Assembly (NCBI GenBank): GCA_009760855.2
Contig: WPIO01000005.1
Span: 9,311,501 to 9,375,500 of the forward strand
Source of the DNA: Cristatella mucedo
Taxonomy: Eukaryota > Bryozoa > Phylactolaemata > Cristatellidae
Direction: 5' to 3'
DNA: 64,000 nucleotides
Positions within the stretch are counted from its first letter, which is position 1, and every line of letters starts with the position of its first letter. The notes under the pieces are model-generated. The model searched no databases and was not told where the DNA came from. It saw nothing but the letters and a program-made list of their open reading frames with translations. Both the position numbers and the translations under genes were made by a program. Positions 24,401-36,400 of the stretch are shown piece by piece.

Positions 24401-27400
24401 GGCGCTGAAAGCCCACGAGCAGCTGACTGCGACATCTCGACGGCCGAAGCTGAGTGCAAGCAATGGTGAATCTGAGCAGCAGCCGCGGCCGGCAAAACAG
24501 TGGCCTTACTTCCGAGACTGGCGCCTCTCCGAGCAAGACGCTCTACAATTTACACGAGGTGCCACGTGCCTCACCAGTCAGAGCTGCCGCAGCCTCAGCA
24601 GTCAGCGAAGGAGTCGAAGGCGTGGCACGTGGCGTGGCACGCGACGCACACCTCCAAGCCCCTCCCCCTCCTCCACCCCGAGTAGTCTGCCTTTGTAGAG
24701 TGCAATACATGAAAGGAACTAACCAAAAGCAACGGCAGTCGTGGTCAACCTGAGCTGAGCAGGTCGGCTGTCGGTCACGACAAACATAAAAACAAATGCT
24801 CGGAGAGCTCTTGGAGAGCATCGAGACGGCAGACAGACAAGTGGCTCGGAAACATCTTCTTGACGGCACGGCATGCCCAGGTTAACCACTGCAGGCTAAT
24901 GCAGTTGCCTGGCGACCAGCACCTGGCAACTAACGGCACCTGGAATGCGATTACCTTCGAAGCAGAGCTAGAGCGAGTGGCACGCTTTGTTTTAACTGAT
25001 CCCCCTCACTGTGACTGTATACACTCGGGACTGTTTTCGTTTTAACGATGTGTGTGGATTTACTTTTAGCCTTTCGGGGATATGATTGATGAGACAGCAA
25101 ATGTTCTCAAAGACTTAAGATTGAAGGCAAATGTTCTCGAACATTTTATAAGACAGCAAATGTTCTCTAAAACTTAATGTGATGGCAAATGTTCTCCAAG
25201 ATTTAAACGAGACAGCCAATGTTCATAAAGACTTACCCCTTAACCTAGTGTCCTTGTATCCTTCAAGACTCATCTCAAGAGGCATCTGTTGTAGCCAGCT
25301 TCCCCTTTGCCATGGTGTCTTCGTTTTGTTCCAATATGCTTTGCATGCATACGTGTGCATGTCCTGATATATGCTACTAGACAGAGATCTAAATAACCGT
25401 TGACCAACAGTGTCTTCATGTTTGCTTTAGCATGCTAGCCTAAGCATGCTACTTGCTTTCTTTTGCATGCTTGAAACCGGCACGTCACTAACGATTGGGT
25501 ACTGGTTCTCTTGTAGCAAGTTGTAAGTCACCCGGATAAGTATTAAGTTTTCCTAGGGTGCTATACTTCCATTCTATAGAGCCCTAAGAGAACTTAATTT
25601 CTATCCAGGGGCTTTACATATGCTGCAGAGCTAAGTTCACGACCTTGGTCGTTACAGGTGAGCACCTTACCCCTGAGCCAAACCCGGGCGGCACTATACA
25701 AGTGACCAATGACTGTTATTACTACCATTACTATGAATGAGCTTGCAAAGCATGAAAACCAGTCCATGGCCATGAGCTGCTTTGGTCAGCAGCAGGCACA
25801 CAATCACCTCTCATGGCTGCTTAGATATAGTCAGTGCTAGCTCATCGAATGCATAACTTGTGGCCGATCATGCTTCAATCGATAGCTCGGCCATGCTTGC
25901 CACTCTGGCATAATATGCCACTTGACTTTTTTTAGGTGAGGTAATTAGCACATGAGGCCACCAGCAAATACTGAACCAAAATGGTAAAGGTCGATAGGAG
26001 CTTAAAAACACACTTATTTAGGACAGCATTTAGTGGGTCCCTGCGATTCGTCCTTCATGTGCTTATGCGTGCTGACATTGTGCATGCTGCCACTAACCAC
26101 ATTTCCATGTTGACCCTGTGCATGTCACCCCTAACCATATTATTCATTTTGTTTGTTTTTCAAGCATGATTTTACTTACTATTCAATTGCATTTTCCTTT
26201 GCAGCAAATGTAAAGCGCCTAGAACGAGATTAAGTTCTCTAGGGATGCTTTATCAAGTGCATTATTATTATTATTATCACAGCAGCCTGAATGAGCTAGT
26301 ACAAACCACGATTGTCTTTGTGATCGTCCCAGCAACACTTTCCTTTGACAAGCAAAAGGCACGTCTTACTGATTATGGGAGTTGAACCCGTAGACCAGTG
26401 ACAAAATTCCACACACAAAATCTGTACACAATGGTGGTCTCACTAACAGATATGAACCAACAAGTCTCTAGAACGAACGACAAGGCATAGAACCACCCGA
26501 TCCTACAACTTTAATATGACAACAGTTATAGCTGCATGGTTAATAGTGGTTGGCTCTAGCAAGTCGCCTTGAGGAGGCGAATCTTTAGCGAGGCCATGAA
26601 AATAAAAAAGAAAGCAATAACGTGAGGCTGGCATCCACCGCAATGCAGTAAATTCCACCGGGTATTGATGTGGCAACAATCGATTGTGAGGCATTCGTCC
26701 ACCATCTTGTTTTAAATCCCAGCAACTTTTGGGACTCACGACTACACTAACCTTAGCATGTGATTGTTTTCTCCACACGTGAGTGAGTATGATGTGCATG
26801 ACAAATGCCTTTTCTAGCTCACTTTCTCGTCTTAAGAGCAAGAACTGCGCTCATCGCAGACTCATGCTTAAGACTAGCGAGCACGCTAGACTTCCCCGAA
26901 GTGATTCTGCTGGTCGTATGCAAACGTGGCTTTGGCAATCAGAAGATCGATCTGCATATATATATGCAGGTCTGAGCGAAGGCTATGGGCACAGGTTTTA
27001 GCCAGCAGAGTGTACTATCTTAGGTTTCAGCAGCAACTGCTGCCACTTTGTCCCACAGGAAGAAATACTGCCAACCATGAGGACCGCCTCCTGAACGTGA
27101 CTGAGCTACCAGATTGGACATCGGCATTAGCGAGCAGCTTCATGCCAAAGGCTGAAACATGCAGAGAACCATGCCCACTGACTGGATGCCTCAAGGCTGG
27201 CACTGAATTTACTGGACCAACGAAAGCACCTTTTGAATCTTTGGGATTAACAAACAAACGGTTCCATGACGGTCAAAGGAAAGGTGAAGAGTTCCAACAA
27301 CATTGCTGTCAGAAGACAGGCAAAGTGGCAACGGCAGCAGTGGTAGAGGTCTCGGCTAGAGCTCTTTATTGCTGCCGGCATCCGAGTGCTGCATTATTCA

Positions 27401-30400
27401 CCCATTAACATGGACCATAATGTTTATCTCGATGAGCTAAATTCTGTGTTCCCGACGACTTTTAGGTTTAATTATCAACTAGATAATGACCCAATGACAC
27501 AAAACATACGGCAAAGTGGGTGAACAAACCCTTTGCAGACTGTTGCGAAGGTAATGGACTGGCCTAGTCACTCTGCTTAGTTTGTAGCAATCGCTGGCTA
27601 GCCAATCGCTTGCCAGGCGTGAGGCCAACCCCTCTCGAGGTCAGTCATGCCGAACCCACATGGTCTTATTACACAAAGGACTCTTCCCTCCCAACCCTTC
27701 TCTGCCAGCCGTTCGGCCTGATAGAACTTCTCTCTCTATCTCTCTCTCTCTCTCTCACCGAGGCTGAAGGGCTGCTCGGCGTCTCGGCCGCTCAGCACTC
27801 CAGCAAGCCGAAGCCCTTGCAAGCTGCCAACAGCTCCCAGCTGCTATGACTCGGCGCCCGAGCCATGACCGCCTTGCTGCTACTCGCGGCCAACGCTACT
27901 CATCAGCTCCGAAGGAATACTGCCCTTTCAAACCCCATGATCTGATCACCATGATCCAAAGGTGGCTGCTAGCAATCATCGGCGATCCGTTGCTACACGC
28001 AGACTACCGGACTCTCACCGAAAAGACCTGCAAAAGGTGCATATGAGCGCGCTGGTGTTCACCAACACGGATATAAACTTTATAAATGAACTGCACGTCG
28101 TCTGATTTATTCCGAGTGGTACTACGAGTCCTTTAGCTTGTTCTGGCAAGCAGCTCGTTTTGGAGGTGCAAACTTTACTATTTACAATTCAGGCAGTTTC
28201 TGAAGTGAAGATCACCACCACACTTGCTACCTGCACAGAATGACCAAAGAGGCCAAAACCAAGTAGGGTCCTAGGCATAGCAGTGGAAGATTCACAGAAG
28301 TTCGATCACCGATGGATGGTTGTATCAATTTAGCCAGGAAAGAAGTAGCTGGGGTGCAGGCAGCCTTGAAGTGGCTAACTGAAGTCGAAGGGCCGGGATG
28401 GCCAACGTGGTCCAGCAATGCCTCTTTCAGGTGGGCTGCCTAAGGGGGCACCAGCCCCACAAGCCTTCCTTAGCTATATTGATCTATTTATTGGCTTGCA
28501 CATAGGAGATGTGCCAATTCATTTCTTATTGCTAGAGATGCCCTGCTTGTGTAAAAATTTGTTTGGCATTGCACACAAAAATACTCCTCATACTCATGTG
28601 CACTGCAGTGTGCAGCACCGACAGGCCTAGCAGGGATAAATATATCGCTTTCAAGATGGCATGAAGCACTTGCACAGGCATCCACTACAAATAGGCTTAC
28701 GCTGAAGCACTCTCGCACGTAAAAGTAGTTGAACAGCAGCACGTCGAGCGGCTTGTGCTCACAAAAGAGGACGAGGAACTGAACCAGCACCGCCAGTGTC
28801 TCCGAATGAAAAAGCTTGCCTACAATGAGAATAATAACAATAATAATAATAAGACGAATAAGACATGTGTATAGCACTCTTGGAGAACTAAATCTCTCTC
28901 TAGGCACTTTACAGGGATAAGATAATTCCTCGAGTACAAAATAAAGCACACACAGGTTGTATTGCTTCGGCCTCTCCGAGACTAAAGCCTGCAAGCTTCA
29001 TTTTGAGATAATCTCGAATTCGACTGCAAAGCTTCGCGCAAACCTTGCCGAAAAAAGGCGGTGCATATTTAGGCAGCACGGGTGTGAGATAGTGCAACTT
29101 TGAACTTTTGCTGATGCTACTAAGTGGTCGAACACGATAATTTTCCATATAATTTGAGTCAAATTTGGTTCTGGCATTACGAGAATTGTCAGCAATGAGC
29201 CTAATCTAACTGAAAAGCCTCCTGTACAGTTTGGTGTCAAAGAAAAAACGACAGCAGTATGCAGCCAGTCAAAGTCAGATGCCTGCCGTGAAGTAAGAGA
29301 AAAGGTAGATGAGGGTTATTTGACGTCAATGCGAGTTGGATGTGATTCAAAATCTCCTAGGATCTGCATACAACCCAGAAAGGATAGAATAAATCCAGGC
29401 AGTCTTGATGGTCTGAAAGGAGCTAGCTTGCCACACATGCTCAAGCAAAGAATTCTACAACACAGCACCTCCACAGGCGAAAGAGATATGAGATAGGAAG
29501 ATCTGACTTGCGAATAAAATAAAAATTGATTATGCAAACAACAACTAAAAAGGATGTAAACCAGAAGCAACATAACTACAAATGAAAAAACGCCCCGACC
29601 AAGGTATGGCTGAGGTCGTGGGCTCGAGCCCCGAGGCATATGTGAAGCGCCTGAATAGAGTTTAAGTTCTCTTGGGGCGCTATATAAGTGAATTGTTTAT
29701 TTGTTATTTATTAAAATTTACCTATTTCTGCATCATATGCGTCTTGTATCCCAACTTGTCGAGCCTTGGTAGGTCAAGGTATATGCGTGAACCTTCTTGA
29801 GGTGCATTCTTATTTCTTTTAAACAAGTTCATTTCCAGTGTAGGTTTGTACCTTGTAAAATCCATAACTCGACTAATACTTTGGTTACTGGATTGAAATT
29901 TGAAGTGCAATTCCAGCTCTGCTTGTTTTTACTGAATCCAGAAAAATGTCTGATTTCGATTAGATTAATTTTGCTCTACATGTCCATAATTACGGAAAAT
30001 GAGCCGTGATGGTGCACTAGGTAAAGTGGTTGCTTTTTACGACCTCGGCCTGAGGTCGTGGGTTCGAATCCTGTGGTGGGCGATCCTTTATTACCATTGC
30101 AAGCAGTGGTGATAGGCGTAAAGGCTCTCCTGTCGCTATACAAAAGATACTGTTGAATCAGCTAGTCTTTTTTTTAAATCAAGCACCAGGACGTTTGATG
30201 TCGTATACAGTGCATAAGCAAACTCGTTCTGTCTAAGCTAGGCTACTGTAATTCAGTTTTGGCTTGGCTACCAAAAAGCCATTAATCCTCTGCAGATGGT
30301 GGCTGCGAGGTTGGTCAACAAATTCAATAGATTCAGCCATGCAGCTTCTTTGCTGAAGCAGCAGAGATGGCTCAGGGTTAGACCAGTGGATTAAGAGCAA

Positions 30401-33400
30401 AATCCTTACTTTGACGGGGGGGGGGGGGCTATTATGCTCCTTCGTCCATAGCTGAACTGTTGCGCCAGTTTCAGCCTGGTCGTGCCATAAAGTCCTCAAT
30501 GGAAGTAAATTAATTATTAAATTCCTTTGCTTCAAGACCGTTGCCAACAGGAGCTTTTGCTGAGCAGGTCCTAGACTGTGGAACTTATTCCACAATTCTG
30601 ATGCAACGACATCTCCCCTACTACCAATTCTGGCTCATCCTTTCCAGCCATCCTGAGCTGCTTCTGTCTTTCACTTAGTTGCATGGGGTGGAGCCTACAG
30701 GACACGCACTAAAAGCTGCTTAGGCCTTCAGTGTGCTACAAAAAACTCTCCAGGGTAACACCCACTTAGTTTTAGTGCGGAAGTTACAGACGAAGCTACC
30801 TATTTACATGGGTCGACAAAGGCCAAAGCGATGTCGTGAGCAGGCGACAAAGTAGTGTATTCCAGTAATCTAGTTTCGATGTAGCAAGTAAGTGGACCAG
30901 AAATTTCCCTCGTTAGTGTGCCAGATCTCCGAGAGCTACAATATTTTGAAGATGTAGAAGGTCGTAGAAACGGGAAACGATTCCAATAAAATGCCCAAGA
31001 CAGATTTTATAGTAAAACAATACCTAAGTTTTGGCTAATTCCAAATGTGCAATTACGGAGTGAAATTCATCTATACAAAATAAAAACTAAAATATGGCAG
31101 ACATGCCATCAGCAGATTTTCAACGAAGCCCTTAATCTAGCTTCAAGATTTGATGACATTGAAGAATGAATACCGAGAGACAGAAATTCAAGAGTTGAAT
31201 AGCTCAGATAGAATCTCTGGGATCATCAGAGAGACAAAAGCAAATATTGCCGGCTTAAGAATGCATCGTACTTGTCAGATCGTGTTCAATCCGTGTCGTG
31301 TGGGGGTAAGGTCTCACACACGAAACGGGTCACCTGTGGAGTCCCTCAAGGGTCAGTACTCGGTCCTTTGCTGTTCTCCATGTATACACAACCTCTGAGA
31401 AAAGTGATTAAGGCCCATGGAATAGGATATCACTTCTATGCTGACGATACTCAGTTGTATTTGTCATTCAAACGTCGGAATCTGCTGCGGCAACTGATAA
31501 ACTGAATGCTTACCTTGCCGATATTGGATCCTGGATGTCGGAAAACTTCCTGAAATTAAATGATGATAAAACCGAACTGCTGCTCATAGACACCCTAAGC
31601 GTGTGGCTGGATTAAAAGGCTTTACTCTTCTAATAGGTGATGCTGTTGTGCGAGCATCACCATGTGCTCGAAATTTAGGTGTCGTTTTCGACAACTGCCT
31701 CAGTTTTAAAAGCTTCATTCAGAAGACTGCTTCTACAGCTAACCATCACGTCCGATCCCTATCCAAGATGTAATGAAATGTAATGTATCTCCGTCAGTAA
31801 CTCCACAAAGTCATAAAGACCATGTGAGCGTTACGCAGGAGAGTTTTGCATAGCGCACTCACAGCCTAAGCGGCTTTCGGTACGCACTCGGTAGCCAACA
31901 GACTTCGTCTCACGCAACAAAGAGAAAGTGGGAAGCATAGCAGAGTCAGGAGAGCAGTTGAGGTAGTGAGTAGCATAGAAGTAGCAGCTCAGGACCGCTG
32001 AAAAAGATGTGCCATAGTCGGCAGTTTAGGAGCTGTCTCCCACATTGGCTAGTAAAAACATTAACTAGCTCTTTAGTTCTGTCTCGGCTTGATCATTGTA
32101 ATTCCCTTTTGGCTGGGCTGCCAAAGAAAGCTACTAGGCCACTGCAGCGGACTATGAACATGGCTGCAAGGCTAGTCTTCAAGTCCCAGAAGTTTGAACA
32201 CGTGTCTGCTTTGCTAAAAGAGCTAGGATGGATGCCGGTTGAGCAACGGATACAGAGCAAATTTCTTATGCTGACCCACAAGGCCCGCCACGGCTTGGCT
32301 CCTTCGTACCTAGCTGAACTGCTGCATCAGTTTCAGCCTGTTCGCGCCCTCAGGTCCTGTGTGGACAATAAATTAGCTGTTCCATTCATCTGCTTATAGA
32401 CCGTCGGCGACAGAAGCTTTATCTCTGCAGGTCCTAGACTGTGGAACTCGCTTCCACAATTCTTACGCAACGACATCTACTCTCCAACTGCCGACTATGG
32501 CACATCTTTTTCAGCGGTCCTGAGCTGCTACTTCTATGCTACTCATTACCTCAACTGCTCTCCTGACTCTGCTATGCTTCCCACTTTCTCTTTGTTGCGT
32601 GAGACGAAGTCTGCTGGCTACCGAATGCGTACCGAAAGCCGCTTAGGCTGTGAGTGCGCTATACAAAACTCTCCTGCACAGCACCCACATAGTCTTTATA
32701 ACTTTGTGGAGTTACTGACGGAAATGCATTGCATTACATGCAGCTTGTGCGAATGATATCCTCCCTACAAGAAAAGTGCAAACCAAAAATGCAGTGGGCC
32801 GGAGAGTCTTGGAGGAGGCTATGAGAGGAGAGTCTTGGAGGAGGCCATGCATCATAGGTGAGATATCTGGAGTCTTTGCTGCAAAAGAAGCCACCTGAGT
32901 CCTCTCCATGATGGGCGATCTGAGCCACTTGTGCACGGGTCCACGGGGCCCATCAATGGAAGCTAGCTTTTTCATTCGCATTTAACGATCACTCTGGGTC
33001 ACGATGGGATCAGCAGCAGCCAAGAATCAACAAAAGTGCACCCTTCTACCCAAGGTCGTTATGGGAAGGGCAGGGATATAACTGTGTCTTAGTGAAATGA
33101 GGTCATCGAAAACCTTATTGAACTGCCTTGCCAAGCAACTATTTATCTGAGAGGATCATTCCATAAGCAAGTGTTTAAAGAACCGTAGACAGATATTGAA
33201 TAAGGATTGGTCCAGCGGTTAAGGCGCTCGCCCGGCCAAGGTCTGGCCGAGGTCGTGGGCTCGAGCCCCGAAGCATATGTAAAGCGCCTGAATAGAGATT
33301 AAGTTCTCTTGGGGCGCTATACAAAAGAATTATATACAAATGAATTATATAATATAAGACAAAAACATGTATATAAAAAAATCTCAGCATCCAGATTCAG

Positions 33401-36400
33401 TATCCAGACTCAGCTACTTCAGAAAGAATCGCACGACGCACGGTTTAAATGTAGGAGGAATGATAACAGTTTCCAGTGACCAGTTTAAAATATCCTGCTA
33501 TGAGAAGGTGTACTCGTTTTCATGCAGGAGTTCAGTGGCTTTCTCTGGACCTACTCTCAAACATGCCAAATAGCAGAGCTCAGTGTCTACAATTTGCACG
33601 GCTTACTAGCATGAACTCGCATGCAAATCATGTTCAATTCTATATTAGCTCTACACTAGTTCCCAGCTATTCCAGCATTTTTCACTTTGCCTTTCATTTG
33701 TAGAAAGAATATCGACACACAGTATCCTGAATAGTGTGCAAGAAATTGCATACCAGTCAAAATAAACTCCTCAAAGTCGCAAGCAAAAGCTGGCTGTTAT
33801 GCTGAGGCGTGTTTAACGCAGTGATCATCAAGACACAGTTGTTAAGTCAAATGGTCCCCACAAAATGAAGAGATTAGTGCAGACCTGCAGACAGAGATAA
33901 TCAGCATACGCTGTGAACGACCAGGCTTCACTTCCATGTAACATGAATCGATTACAGTATAACGAGGTAGCCAGGTGCAGTCAATTTACCCAAACCATTA
34001 AGACAAGTAATTTCCAGATCCCGTTTGGGTGGTCGTTTTTTACCTTTCAACTTTTAAAGACTGGCAGGGCTAGGTGGGCATCATACAGGTTGCTCTACTA
34101 GGGCTTCCATTGAAACTGTTGCTTGAAAGGTAATGCGGTTATTAGGCTAAAGCTAACATTTATGCTGGAAACTCTTGTTTGGCGACTGCTTTACAGATTG
34201 CTAGAAGAGTTTTTGAATTGGTATGACTGCCCATTCAGCAACCTTAGAAAACCGTCAGTTCAGTGAGGCGAATACTAAACGATTGCTCCTTGGGACAAAC
34301 TATCCACCCAAACGACCTCTGGAAATCTTCCGCAAGTCGTTGAGCAACAACAAAGCATCCTATTTACTATGGCATCAGGATTTGAACTGACTTCGCATCT
34401 ATTTGCAATGTTGACACAGGTAGGCAATTGAAACAAGCTAGGTATTTTTTGTTCCCTTGCCATGCAAAAAACTAAAAATGACAACAATGATGACATGCAA
34501 AATCCAGCTGAACTAGTTACCATTAATCGTAATACACCATTCTTGCTGTACACAATACTCGGCAGCATATCCTGTCATACAATTTTCTTGAAAAACGGCT
34601 GCATAAAGCAAACCTAAGCTATGCAGCTTGGCTGGTGAAGGCTGATCTCAAAAATTAGTTAGCGAGGTAGATTAAAAACCGCTGGCCAATAATTACTCGT
34701 GCTTGATTGAAAACATCGGCCAAGAATTATTCGTGCTTAACCGATAGCTCAGATACTCTATATTTATGAACTTAACCCTTGAATAGTTCTAGAACTATCT
34801 TTCCTCTGAGCCGTTTTGCAATGTCTACGTAATAGACCAAAAGCACAGAATCCACCGTGCTCCTCTTGTCAAGGGTCTCCATACATGAGATAGGTACCTA
34901 TGCAGCATATTAGTTTTTTCTACTAAGCATATGGCAGTTACAGGATGCAGCACGTTGTAAGCATCCAAATTTGTTGCTCGAAGCTGCACTGAGTAAGAGC
35001 TGAAGCATGGCTCGGTCGTCAGTTCAAAAGCTTTCAAGAAATCCCAACTTCGAGTCCACAGCCAAATTTACAACGCACTTGCGAAATCCCATCGCAGCTT
35101 CTGTGATTCTGTACTCCCGCAGGTATTGCTGACTTTATAATGAGGTGCCTACAGATGGTGGAAAACTCGATACCTAGACATGCCTTTCCTGAGCTTCACA
35201 AGTACGGTCATTGCATCACTTCTCGATTAGCTGCACTGACTCCCCAACAATTTAGTGCATCGAATTCAAATTCCCCACACTTGCTTTGTCGGGTTGTTTA
35301 TCTGCGCCTCTACCCTCGAGTACCTATGCACGAAGAGCCTGGAATTCGTCTCCTGAAATCAAGATATCGCACGAGCTGGCGATCGATTTAGGCAAAGCTT
35401 CCTGTTCCTCGAAGCACTTGCTTCATCTACATGCGAATCTACATTTATGCGCTTACGAATGCTACAAAATAGATATGTTTCCTTTAGCACTTATCCACTG
35501 ATATGCCCACCCCCTTTCAGCTCCGGTGAAGTATCAGGAAAGAGGTATTACTGACATCATTACCATTCACTAAACGAGTAAAGAAGCCGCAATCGGCAGC
35601 ATGTTCCAGGGATCAAGGAGATGGTCAGGCCTTTTGCTTCTCTCAGCATCAAGAAAGAAACACCTACGAACCTATAAGCCCGAGTGATGTGAAGTCCACC
35701 ATTAGCCAGCCATTCTCCAGCTTCGCCACGTAGGCCAGCATGGTGGCCACGTAATTCGGCGAGCTGACGACGACATCATCCTCGAGCTGCAGCAGTAAGC
35801 GGCGAGCAGGTCAAACGCAACTGCGACTGCAGCGCTGCAACGCAGAGTTCGCTACACTGCAGTATTCACCAACGGTCGGCGTCCTCGGTCAGATGGCCAC
35901 GACCTTTCACATGAGTGCTCCCCCACCCACCATCACCACACCACTGCCCCGACGTCTTTCGTGACGGTACCAGCCTCGAGTTATTGTTTTAACGTCTTCT
36001 ATGATCTGGCACGATTGAGATGGAGTGCACTAGCGCAGAGATGATCGCGTAAAGCGCCTAGAAAGAGATTAAGTTCTCTGAGGGTGCTTTATCAAGTGCA
36101 ATATTATTATTATTATTATCGGTAAACAAAGGCTTGCTGGTGCCTGCATGAAAGGCATGAATAGGCAGGGCCTAGAGCTGGGCTTGCCCAGTGCAAAAAC
36201 ACTTTGCTGTTCACAGTCTGCATAATTCTGGGTTCAGAACAGGAGAGACTACTAATGTGTAGCCAGCCATTCGATTGTGTCCAAAAATAATGATGTCATT
36301 GCCGAAAGGATCCTCTGCAGAAGCAAGGCATTGGGCGATTGGCTCTCCATCGACGTCTGCTCGGCCGTGACGTGCCTAAGTACTGCAATGTTTCAGAACA

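Noticed and set aside
26926-27408. 160-codon plus-strand frame in intron 8
   Set aside because: No domain and no supporting context; plausible length for chance in this composition.
30001-30100. tRNA gene suggested by A and B boxes (also at 8505, 22391, 33205, 52070, 54045)
   Set aside because: No acceptor-stem pairing, an extra hairpin between the boxes, and a conserved non-tRNA tail: these are SINEs.
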